From: Propionivibrio sp.
Lineage (GTDB): Bacteria > Pseudomonadota > Gammaproteobacteria > Burkholderiales > Rhodocyclaceae
Reading direction: 5' to 3'
Length of the DNA: 64,000 bases
Assembly: GCA_016705685.1 (NCBI GenBank)
Contig: JADJLB010000012.1
Span: forward strand, 124,001 to 188,000
The translations under genes and the position numbers were made by a program. The notes under the pieces are model-generated. The model was not told where the DNA came from. It saw only the letters and a program-made list of their open reading frames with translations, and made no database searches. Positions 30,988 to 38,389 of the stretch are shown here, piece after piece (the first letter of the stretch is position 1; every line of letters starts with the position of its first letter).

Positions 30988-31520
30988 AACTCGTTATCCT
31001 CGATCGCGACGGCGTCATCAATTACGACTCGGACCAATACATCAAATCGCCGTCGGAGTGGAAGCCCCTGCCCGGCAGTCTCGAGGCCATAGCCAGGCTG
31101 ACGCATGCCGGTTACCGCGTCGTCGTCGCCTCCAACCAGTCCGGTATCGGCCGCGGCCTGTTCGACATGGACACGCTCAATGCCATTCACGACAAAATGC
31201 ACCGCGCCGTGCAGGGTCTTGGCGGACGCATCAACGCCATCTTCTATTGCCCGCACACCGCCGAATCGAAGTGCAAATGCCGCAAGCCCAAGACCGGCAT
31301 GTTTGAACGCATCGGCACGTGTTTCAATACCGACTTGAGCGAAGCCTATGTCATTGGCGATTCCCTGCGCGACCTGAGCCCGGGCGTAGCCGTCGGCGCC
31401 CGGCCGATTCTGGTACTCACCGGGAAAGGCCAGATTACGCAGCGCGACAATGTACTACCCGAAGGCACGCGGGTTTGTGCCGATCTCGCCGAAGCGGTTG
31501 AATACATACTGAAGTCATGA
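30984..31520 (+). CDS. gmhB: D-glycero-D-manno-heptose 1,7-bisphosphate 7-phosphatase
   Basis: A HAD phosphatase in ADP-heptose synthesis for lipopolysaccharide core. Nucleophile motif is DRDGVIN, and VIGDSLRDL carries the distal aspartate. The zinc-loop cysteines [15 protein letters not shown] distinguish GmhB from other HAD enzymes. Overlaps of 4 bp on both sides place it in the glyQS-gmhB-plsC operon. Confidence 0.94.
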   Translation: MKLVILDRDGVINYDSDQYIKSPSEWKPLPGSLEAIARLTHAGYRVVVASNQSGIGRGLFDMDTLNAIHDKMHRAVQGLGGRINAIFYCPHTAESKCKCRKPKTGMFERIGTCFNTDLSEAYVIGDSLRDLSPGVAVGARPILVLTGKGQITQRDNVLPEGTRVCADLAEAVEYILKS

Positions 31521-32263
31521 CCGCCTTTTTTCGTTCCACCCTGTTTCTGCTACTCGCCATCCTGATCACCGCACCTTTCGGCTTGATCGTGACGCTGGCC
31601 ATTGTCTTGCCGATCAAATTGCGCTTCCGCCTCATCGCGTTCTGGCGCGCCATCTTCATGGCCCTGTGCGAATACGTGCTTGGACTGCGTTACCAGGTCG
31701 TCGGCCGTGAAAACATCCCGTCAACGCCCAGCGTCATCTTGTCCAAACACCAGTCGGCCTGGGAAACGGTCAGTCTGCAGTCCATTTTTCCGCCGCTGGT
31801 TTTCGTCCTGAAGAAGTCCCTGCTGATGATTCCTTTTCTCGGCTGGGCATTCGCCGCCGTCAAGATGATTTCGATCGACCGCAGTGCCGGCACGGACGCG
31901 CTGCGCCAGGTGATTAACCAGGGTTGCGATCGGCTCAAGGCCGGTTACTGGGTTGTCATATTCCCCGAAGGCACGCGTATCGCTCCCGGAGAAAAACGCC
32001 GCTTCAAGACCGGCGGCGCGCACCTGGCGATTCACGCAGGCGTTCCGACCGTCCCGGTGGCGCACAATGCCGGTGAGTTTTGGGGAAGGAACGCCTTCGT
32101 CAAACATGCCGGTCTGATCACGGTCAGCATCGGCCCGGCCATTGATCCAAACGGCAAATCCGCGGCCGAAATCACCACGCTGGCCGAGCAGTGGATCGAT
32201 GGCGAAATGCACCGCCTGTCGCCGCACCGATATCCGCATAAGGCTCATGCCCTGGCAGGCTGA
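31517..32263 (+). CDS. plsC: 1-acyl-sn-glycerol-3-phosphate acyltransferase
   Basis: PlsC makes phosphatidic acid at the inner membrane. An N-terminal hydrophobic helix (LFLLLAILITAPFGLIVTLAI) precedes motif I in SKHQSAWET, where the usual HxxxxD ends in Glu, a known variant. Motif III is FPEGTRIAPGEKRR. Length 248 is typical. It overlaps the next gene by 17 bp. Confidence 0.92.
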   Translation: MTAFFRSTLFLLLAILITAPFGLIVTLAIVLPIKLRFRLIAFWRAIFMALCEYVLGLRYQVVGRENIPSTPSVILSKHQSAWETVSLQSIFPPLVFVLKKSLLMIPFLGWAFAAVKMISIDRSAGTDALRQVINQGCDRLKAGYWVVIFPEGTRIAPGEKRRFKTGGAHLAIHAGVPTVPVAHNAGEFWGRNAFVKHAGLITVSIGPAIDPNGKSAAEITTLAEQWIDGEMHRLSPHRYPHKAHALAG

Positions 32264-33014
32264 CCTGTTCGGATCGCGTGAGCAAACGCTGGCGGCAAAT
32301 GAAACGCCGCGACGAATCGTGCTCGGCGACCGGGTCATTCCCTACGTTCTGCGTCGCGCCCGACGCCGCACCATCGGCCTTTCGATCGACCAGCGCGGTC
32401 TGCGCGTTGGCGCACCACGCCGGGCATCGCTCGTCGACGTCGAATCGCTGATTCTTCGTCATGGCGACTGGGTAAAACAGAAGCTCGACGAATGGCATCA
32501 CCGCCTGTGCCAGGAGTCGCTGGCCATTGTCGATGGCGTTCGCCTGCCGATGCTCGGCGAATCGCTGCTGATCCGCCTGGCGGCGGGAAACAACCGTGCC
32601 TTGTGGACCGAAGCGCCGGGGCAATCTGCCCCGATTCTCACCCTGTGCTTGTGCTCGCCAGAAGATGCGGCCGGCCTGTTGGAAAAAGCGCTACGGGAAA
32701 AGGCGCGAACATTGTTTGATATGCGCCTTGGATACTACGCGGGACCACTTGGCTTGGCGACTCCGCGGCTGACTCTGTCGAGCGCGCGAACACGCTGGGG
32801 CAGTTGCAGCCTGAAAACCGGCATCCGTCTGAACTGGCGGCTGATTCACTTCCCTCAGCACGTGATCGACTACGTGGTGGTGCATGAACTCGCCCATCTT
32901 CGCGAAATGAACCACAGCCCGCGCTTCTGGGCTATCGTCGGGCAGATTTATCCCGATTACAAAACGGCGCGCACCGAATTGCAACAGCTCGCCGCCCGCT
33001 GTCCGCGCTGGTAG
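32247..33014 (+). CDS. YgjP/SprT-like zinc metallopeptidase
   Basis: The 255-residue protein has the zinc motif VVVHELAHLREMNHSPRFW and the SSARTRWGSCS segment typical of DUF45/YgjP (M48-like) proteins. The role in the cell is not established. I use the ATG at 32247 (MPWQADLFGSREQ), inside the end of plsC, since the extension from 32142 only reads plsC in another frame. A second protein of the same family is in the island at 48673-49392. Confidence 0.9.
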   Translation: MPWQADLFGSREQTLAANETPRRIVLGDRVIPYVLRRARRRTIGLSIDQRGLRVGAPRRASLVDVESLILRHGDWVKQKLDEWHHRLCQESLAIVDGVRLPMLGESLLIRLAAGNNRALWTEAPGQSAPILTLCLCSPEDAAGLLEKALREKARTLFDMRLGYYAGPLGLATPRLTLSSARTRWGSCSLKTGIRLNWRLIHFPQHVIDYVVVHELAHLREMNHSPRFWAIVGQIYPDYKTARTELQQLAARCPRW

Positions 33015-33077
33015 GCGGCGCCTTGGACCGGTCTGAACAATCCGGAGTCCTTGCATGTCGGATTCTCGATACTGACA

Positions 33078-33809
33078 TCAACCCAGCCCGCGCAAAAGCA
33101 GCGGCATCAACCACGGCAGCAGCAGAGCGGTTAGCAAACCGTTCAGCCCCATCGCCAGGGCAGAAAAGGCGCCGGTCTGCTCATTGACCTGAAAGGCGCG
33201 CGCGGTGCCAATACCGTGCGACGCCGTACCGAGGGCGAAGCCTCGCACGGCAGGATCGTCGATCTTGAGCAGGGCATAAACGCCATTGGCGCCGACCGCA
33301 CCGAGGATGCCGGTAAGAATGACCAGCACGGCAGTCAGCGACGGCAGGCCGCCAAGGTGTTCGGCGATGCCCATGGCAATCGGCGTGGTCACCGATTTGG
33401 GTGCCAGCGACAGCAACGTGGCAGCGCTGGCTCCGAACAGGCGACCGATCAATACCGCGGAACATGCCGCCGTAATCGAACCGGCCAGCAAGGCGACGAG
33501 CAAGGGCACGGCCATGCGCTTAAGCCGGCCAAGCTGGGCATAGAGCGGGATGGCGAGGGCGACCGTGGCGGGGCCGAGGAGAAAGTGCACGAATTGCGCC
33601 CCGTCGAAATAGGTACGGTACGGCGTGCCCGTCGCCCACAACGCCATGACCACCACGGCAACGGCGAGCAGCACCGGATTGGCCAGCGGATGCGCGTGGC
33701 AGCGCTTATTGACAAACAAGGCACCCTGATAGGCCAGCAGCGTGAACGTCAGGCCGAGCAAGGGCGACGCGGCGAGATAGACCCACAATTCGCTGATGCG
33801 CGGACTCAT
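33078..33809 (-). CDS. lrgB: LrgB/CidB family membrane protein
   Basis: This polytopic membrane protein (243 residues from MSPRISELWVYLA) belongs to the LrgB/CidB family, partner of the holin-like LrgA. Characteristic is SLAPKSVTTPIAMGIAEHLGG and GTASHGIGTARAFQVNEQTGAF. The family is tied to murein hydrolase control, or in plants and some bacteria to glycolate/organic-acid export. The ATG at 33809 overlaps the lrgA stop (ATGA); a longer frame to 34187 is out-of-frame lrgA. Confidence 0.93.
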   Translation of the reverse strand: MSPRISELWVYLAASPLLGLTFTLLAYQGALFVNKRCHAHPLANPVLLAVAVVVMALWATGTPYRTYFDGAQFVHFLLGPATVALAIPLYAQLGRLKRMAVPLLVALLAGSITAACSAVLIGRLFGASAATLLSLAPKSVTTPIAMGIAEHLGGLPSLTAVLVILTGILGAVGANGVYALLKIDDPAVRGFALGTASHGIGTARAFQVNEQTGAFSALAMGLNGLLTALLLPWLMPLLLRGLG

Positions 33810-34174
33810 GGCAATGGATCCATGGTGTCCTGCTTTAGGCCATGCCGGATCAGTGCGCGTAGCACCCAGGCCGTGACGGCGATGGTGACGAAGGTGCTGG
33901 CGACGAGCGAGACGACAATGGGCAGCCATTCGTCGGCCATGCGCTGCCAATGCAGCATGACACCCACGCCGGCCGGCACAAACAGCAGCGAGAGATGCTG
34001 CAACAGTTGTTGCGCCGTTTCGCGCAGTTCGATGCCCGGCCCGCCACGTAGCGCCAGAACAGCGAACAACAAGGCCATGCCAATCACCGGGCCGGGTATC
34101 GGCAGCTTGAGAAGGAGGCTGATCGCTTCCCCTGCCAGTTGAAACAAGAGAAGAAGCGTAATCGCTTTCAACAT
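33806..34174 (-). CDS. lrgA: LrgA/CidA family holin-like protein
   Basis: A 122-residue protein with four hydrophobic helices; LPIPGPVIGMALLFAVLAL and LLFVPAGVGVMLH are family hallmarks. It partners LrgB, encoded next with an ATGA overlap. I choose the ATG at 34174 (MLKAITLLLL), preceded by GGAGAG; the frame runs to 34207. Confidence 0.92.
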   Translation of the reverse strand: MLKAITLLLLFQLAGEAISLLLKLPIPGPVIGMALLFAVLALRGGPGIELRETAQQLLQHLSLLFVPAGVGVMLHWQRMADEWLPIVVSLVASTFVTIAVTAWVLRALIRHGLKQDTMDPLP

Positions 34175-34259
34175 GTTTTCTCTCCAAATTGCGGGATCCG
34201 ACAGCACGGGTGTCCCCGGCCTATTTGTCGATGCGATATTGTATGCGTTTGACGATGGC

Positions 34260-34265
34260 TATAAT
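34260..34265 (+). promoter_or_regulatory. Candidate -10 box (TATAAT)
   Basis: A perfect TATAAT lies 48 bp before the secreted protein gene at 34313. A matching -35 box at standard spacing is weak (TATTGT-like), so this is tentative. Confidence 0.35.
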
Positions 34266-34312
34266 CCCGACTGCACACACCTCTTGATTTGCAGCTCAAC
34301 GTTTTTTAGGAA

Positions 34313-34783
34313 ATGAACATGAAGCGATTTCTACTTTCAGCAGCCCTGGCCCTGACCTTTGTTTCCCCGGTATTTGCTGCCAATGTGGGTGTCTCGGTCA
34401 GCGTCGGCCAACCCGGTTTCTACGGCCGTCTCGACATCGGCGGCTATCCGCCGCCCCAGGTCATCTATGCTCAACCGGTGTTCATCGGGCCTGCCCCGAT
34501 GAATCGCCCGCCCATCTATCTGCGCGTTCCGCCCGGTCACGCCAAACACTGGAGCAAGCATTGCAGTCGATACAACGCCTGTGGCGAGCCGGTCTACTTT
34601 GTTCAGGATGACTGGTATACCCGTGAATTTGCGCCCAGGTATCAGGACCGGCATCGCGAACATTGGGAAAACGAGCGCCACGATAACCGGGGATACGATC
34701 GCGGCAACGACCGGGACGAGGGACGAGGCAATAGCCAAGGAAAAGGCAAAGGTCATGGTCGTGGCCATGGGCATGACGGCTGA
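34313..34783 (+). CDS. Secreted His/Arg/Gly-rich protein of unknown function
   Basis: The 156-residue protein has a signal peptide (MKRFLLSAALALTFVSPVFA), a Pro/Tyr-rich middle (YPPPQVIYAQPVFIGPAP), a segment HAKHWSKHCSRYNACGEPVYFV with two cysteines, and a charged Arg/Gly/His tail (GKGKGHGRGHGHDG). Such proteins recur in betaproteobacteria without assigned function. The His-rich tail could bind metals; this is a guess. A second ATG two codons in is an equal start candidate. Confidence 0.75.
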   Translation: MNMKRFLLSAALALTFVSPVFAANVGVSVSVGQPGFYGRLDIGGYPPPQVIYAQPVFIGPAPMNRPPIYLRVPPGHAKHWSKHCSRYNACGEPVYFVQDDWYTREFAPRYQDRHREHWENERHDNRGYDRGNDRDEGRGNSQGKGKGHGRGHGHDG

Positions 34784-34821
34784 AGCGGTCGATTGACTGT
34801 TTCCATGACTCCGCTCCAAAC

Positions 34822-35514
34822 GTGTTCGCGATAAGCCCATCGGCAATGCGCGGGCAACTCGGCAAGGTGGCGGCGCTCTTTGCCGGCAGCATCCGCCCGC
34901 TTACCCCGAACAATCGGCCCAGCGGTATATTCAAAACTCCGGTAGAGCAGGCCGTGTGGATTGGCCGCAACGGTCTGGAAGGTGACGCGCAGGCTGACCT
35001 TCGTGTGCACGGCGGTCCGGAAAAGGCCTTGCACCAGTACCCGGCGGGCCATTATTCCGTATTGGCCCAGGCCTTCCCCGACGTTCGGAGCGAGCTTTTT
35101 CCTGGCGCGCTCGGTGAGAACCTGTCGGTAAGCGGTTGGGACGAATCGACCGTGTGCATCGGCGACATCTTCCAGCTGGGCGATGCGGTCATCCAGGTGT
35201 CGCAACCCCGAACGCCGTGCTGGAAGATTGACAGCCGCTTCGGCGTGGAAGGGATGACGCAGCATATTCACCAGAACGATTTGACGGGGTGGTATTTTCG
35301 GGTGCTCAGTGAGGGGCTGGTCGCACCCGGCGGCGAGTTTTGCCTGATCGAACGCGATCCGCGCAAAACAAGCGTCAAACAGCTATTGAGCCTATGGCGA
35401 GCGCATCGGCCATCGCCCGAGGCGCTGGAATCCATCGCGGCGATATCGACGCTGTCCCCCAATTGGGTGAAGAAGATGAACGATCGCGCGCAACAACTCA
35501 GACATCTCCCTTGA
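34822..35514 (+). CDS. MOSC-domain protein (YiiM-like)
   Basis: MOSC proteins bind molybdopterin-type cofactors; YiiM-type members reduce N-hydroxylated bases. Motifs are GDAQADLRVHGGPEKALHQYP, PGALGENLSV and the cysteine-bearing QPRTPCWKID. A C-terminal 3-alpha domain follows. The start is uncertain: GTG at 34822 or ATG at 34846 (MRGQLGKVAAL). Length is 222-230 residues. Confidence 0.88.
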   Translation: MFAISPSAMRGQLGKVAALFAGSIRPLTPNNRPSGIFKTPVEQAVWIGRNGLEGDAQADLRVHGGPEKALHQYPAGHYSVLAQAFPDVRSELFPGALGENLSVSGWDESTVCIGDIFQLGDAVIQVSQPRTPCWKIDSRFGVEGMTQHIHQNDLTGWYFRVLSEGLVAPGGEFCLIERDPRKTSVKQLLSLWRAHRPSPEALESIAAISTLSPNWVKKMNDRAQQLRHLP

Positions 35515-35590
35515 CCCAGGCGACTGGAAGCACGGGCCAAGTCGCAAACTTTACGCCTGACAAGACAGGCATATTTTGGGAACGCACAGA

Positions 35591-36514
35591 ATGAAAATCG
35601 CCGTCATGGGAGCGGGTGCTGTCGGTTGCTATTACGGCGGCATGCTGGCGCGCGCCGGACATGAAGTTACAATGATCGGACGCCCTACCCACGTTGAAGC
35701 CATGCGTCGCAATGGCCTGCTCCTCGAAACGCAAGCGTTCAGCTTGCACGTGCCGGTACAGGCCAGTACCGACGCGCGTTGTATCAAGGGCGCCGGGCTC
35801 GTCCTCTGCTGCGTCAAGTCGACCGATAGCGAGAGCGCGGCGGCGGACATGGCACGCCACCTTGACCCCGACGCTCTCGTGCTGAGCATGCAAAACGGCG
35901 TGGACAATGCGGCGCGGCTGCAAGCGCTGCTCAAACAAGACGTGATCGCCACCGTCGTCTACGTCGCCACCGAAATGGCCGGGCCGGGTCATGTCCGACA
36001 CCACGGCCGCGGCGAACTGGTCATGGGCCCAACGGCGAGCGGTCAGGCACTGGTCACGCTGTTCGTCGAAGCCGGCATTCCGGCAGCAATCTCCGACAAC
36101 GTGACGGGTGAGCTGTGGGCCAAGCTGATCCTCAATTGCGCCTACAATGCGCTGTCCGCGATTACTCAAATCCCCTATGGTCGTCTGGTGCAAAGCGACG
36201 GTGTAGACGGCGTGATGCGCGATGTGGTCCAGGAATGCCTGGCCGTCGCGCAGGGCTTGGGCGTGAGTGTTCCGGGAGACACCTGGGAGGCAGTTCAGCG
36301 CATCGCACGAACCATGCCGAATCAATATTCTTCAACCGCCCAGGATCTGGGGCGCGGCAAATGCAGCGAGATCGACCATCTGAACGGCCATGTCCTGCGC
36401 CAGGGCGAGGCACTGGGAATCGCCACACCGGTCAATCGCGTCCTGCACACCCTGGTCAAAGTGCTTGAGGCAAGAGCGGCAATGACCAAGACATCCACGA
36501 AGGAGAATCCATGA
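35591..36514 (+). CDS. panE: 2-dehydropantoate 2-reductase
   Basis: NADPH-dependent ketopantoate reductase of pantothenate synthesis. Rossmann motif is [38 protein letters not shown] contains the catalytic Lys region and TPVNRVLH ends the substrate domain. I use the ATG at 35591 rather than 35576, as the shorter form starts directly on the Rossmann strand. Its stop overlaps gloA (ATGA). Related ketoacid reductases are an alternative. Confidence 0.88.
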   Translation: MKIAVMGAGAVGCYYGGMLARAGHEVTMIGRPTHVEAMRRNGLLLETQAFSLHVPVQASTDARCIKGAGLVLCCVKSTDSESAAADMARHLDPDALVLSMQNGVDNAARLQALLKQDVIATVVYVATEMAGPGHVRHHGRGELVMGPTASGQALVTLFVEAGIPAAISDNVTGELWAKLILNCAYNALSAITQIPYGRLVQSDGVDGVMRDVVQECLAVAQGLGVSVPGDTWEAVQRIARTMPNQYSSTAQDLGRGKCSEIDHLNGHVLRQGEALGIATPVNRVLHTLVKVLEARAAMTKTSTKENP

Positions 36515-36900
36515 GAGTCCTGCACACCATGATCCGCGTCGGCAACCTTGAAAATTCGCTGGCCTTTTACACCGGCGTACTGGGCATGCGCCTGCTGCGC
36601 CGACAGGACTATCCCGAAGGCCGGTTCACGCTGGCCTTCGTCGGTTATTGCGCGGAAAGCGAGGGGGCCGTGCTCGAACTTACGCACAACTGGGACACGC
36701 CGTCCTACGATCTTGGCAATGCCTTCGGGCACATCGCACTTGCCGTCGACGATGCCTACGCGGCCTGCGAGCAGATCAAAGCCAAGGGCGGTAAGGTCAC
36801 ACGCGAAGCCGGTCCGATGAAACACGGCACGACCGTTATCGCTTTTGTCGAAGATCCGGACGGCTACAAAATCGAGCTGATCCAAAAGAAGGCGGCCTGA
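36511..36900 (+). CDS. gloA: Lactoylglutathione lyase (glyoxalase I)
   Basis: GloA converts the methylglyoxal-glutathione adduct to lactoylglutathione. The 129-residue protein keeps all four metal ligands at E. coli positions: H5, E56, H74 and E122. It belongs to an operon with panE upstream (4-bp overlap) and an FmdE-like gene 3 bp downstream. Confidence 0.95.
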   Translation: MRVLHTMIRVGNLENSLAFYTGVLGMRLLRRQDYPEGRFTLAFVGYCAESEGAVLELTHNWDTPSYDLGNAFGHIALAVDDAYAACEQIKAKGGKVTREAGPMKHGTTVIAFVEDPDGYKIELIQKKAA

Positions 36901-36903
36901 TCC

Positions 36904-37509
36904 ATGACGTTTCCGTCGTTCTTTTCCGAAGTCCAGCCCATCGTCATGCATGACCGGCTGGCCGAGTTTCTCGGCGCGGCGGACGCCGGCATCATCGAAT
37001 ATCGCTATGTCGATGCGGTGAAGCTCGCCGGGCATTCCTGTCCGACGGTCGCCGGCGCCTACCTGTTAACCCGTCGCGCACTGGCCGCGCTTTATGCGGA
37101 TGAATTGCCGGAGCGCGGCGAGATCGAGGTCAACTTTCGCGAAGCACAGGATGCCGGCGTCGCCGGCGTGATGGGCGCCGTTGTCGGGCTGATCACCGGC
37201 GCCGCCGGCCTTGGCGGCTTCAAGGGCATCGGCGGGCATTTCTCGCGGCGCAACCTGCTCGGCTTCGAGGCACTCGATCTGCCCGGCGGGATCGGTTTCA
37301 CACGCCGGGACAATGGACGCACCTTGACCGCTTCCTTGCATCTCGAACGCGTTGCGCCCGACCCACGCACCGGGCCCTTGCTGCAACGGCTGCTGGCCGG
37401 CGAGCGCGACCCGGCAGTAGCCGAAGCCTTTGCCGGTCTGTGGCAGGATCGCGTGCGGCGTATTCTTGTCGATCACGGCGACGACCCAGAGCTGATCGGC
37501 ATCGCTTGA
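36904..37509 (+). CDS. FmdE-like protein of unknown function
   Basis: The 201-residue protein has LAGHSCPTVAGAYLLTRRAL, close to the GHxCP motif of FmdE (formylmethanofuran dehydrogenase subunit E) proteins. A Gly/Ala-rich central segment (GVMGAVVGLITGAAGLGGFKG) could be a glycine-rich loop. No methanofuran pathway is implied; bacterial members have unknown roles. Its 3-bp spacing from gloA suggests a link to aldehyde or one-carbon handling, which is inference. Confidence 0.6.
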   Translation: MTFPSFFSEVQPIVMHDRLAEFLGAADAGIIEYRYVDAVKLAGHSCPTVAGAYLLTRRALAALYADELPERGEIEVNFREAQDAGVAGVMGAVVGLITGAAGLGGFKGIGGHFSRRNLLGFEALDLPGGIGFTRRDNGRTLTASLHLERVAPDPRTGPLLQRLLAGERDPAVAEAFAGLWQDRVRRILVDHGDDPELIGIA

Positions 37510-37634
37510 GGCAGCCATGACCTCAACAACGACAGGGACGCCAAGCGGCGCGCATCGACCTCTGGTTTTGCGCCATTGATCGGATTAAACTGAGAACCTG
37601 CCTGCGCACGCTGGCATTGACAAGGAGCAAGATC

Positions 37635-37760
37635 ATGGGCAAGGCCAAGGAATCCAGCAAGGAATCGAAGAAACAACCGGTAAAGACAGCCAAGGAAAAA
37701 AAGGCTGCCAAGCAAGCCAAGAAACACCCGACGGACACGATTCCGCCGGCCGCGCGCTGA
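37635..37760 (+). CDS. 41-residue Lys/Ala-rich basic protein
   Basis: A short gene with a strong ribosome site (AAGGAGC, 5 bp before the ATG). It starts MGKAKESSKESKKQ, is dominated by Lys, Ala and Ser, and ends TIPPAAR. I recall similar tiny lysine-rich proteins in betaproteobacteria and pseudomonads, function unknown. The charge would suit nucleic-acid or ribosome binding. It is easily missed because of length. Confidence 0.72.
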   Translation: MGKAKESSKESKKQPVKTAKEKKAAKQAKKHPTDTIPPAAR

Positions 37761-37792
37761 GCCTGAAGTATCCCTAAGCTCCGCTGGCGAAT

Positions 37793-38278
37793 TTACCTGA
37801 CGTCGAACTCAAAGCTCGCCGCCACCTGGCCTTCAATGATCACCTGGAGATGCCGGTGTCCGGCTGGCTCGCTTGAGCCGATAGCCCATTCGCCATAGAT
37901 TTTCCCCTCGACGGGCACCAGTTGTCTCTGGCTGACCTGGTTGCGTCGCTGTGCGGGAACGTCGAGGCTTTCGCTCACCGGATCGGCAGCATCCTTGGTC
38001 TTGGTGGGATTTGGCAGAACGTATTCCTCCTGGACACTCACGGCTCGCCTGCTCGTGCGCACTTCGATGGTCCAGCCATAGCGCTGACCGACGCGATGAG
38101 GTACCACCCGGGTCGGCTCAAAGACCAGTTCGAGCGGGTTGCTGTCGTCAAAGATGCCGAATTCCGCACTGACGATTTCGACGGGCGCTCCCTTGGGATC
38201 CGCAGGCGCGGCCAGTGAAAACCCAGCCAGAAAGATAATGACCAGAAACAGCGTATTACGGATGGAGCGAATCTTCAT
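37793..38278 (-). CDS. Secreted protein of unknown function
   Basis: From the ATG at 38278 (MKIRSIRNTLFLVIIFLAGFSLAAP) the protein has 161 residues and a signal peptide. The mature part is beta-rich (VEIVSAEFGIFDDSNPLELV, GWTIEVRTSRRAVSVQEEYV, LQVIIEGQVAASFEFDV) and looks like a small beta-sandwich. The frame extends to 38338 but without signal-like character. No family recognised. Confidence 0.7.
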   Translation of the reverse strand: MKIRSIRNTLFLVIIFLAGFSLAAPADPKGAPVEIVSAEFGIFDDSNPLELVFEPTRVVPHRVGQRYGWTIEVRTSRRAVSVQEEYVLPNPTKTKDAADPVSESLDVPAQRRNQVSQRQLVPVEGKIYGEWAIGSSEPAGHRHLQVIIEGQVAASFEFDVR

Positions 38279-38389
38279 ATTGATTTCCGATTGCTGCCGA
38301 TTCAGTCCCGGATCGTGGCTGCCTGGCGATCGTTCCACAGCACCCTTGGCACAGGGCCTCCCGACATCCTAACGAAATAACTTAACGTC

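Noticed and set aside
33078-34187. Long 369-codon form of LrgB
   Set aside because: The first 126 codons read lrgA out of frame and look like noise; the ATG at 33809 overlaps the lrgA stop.
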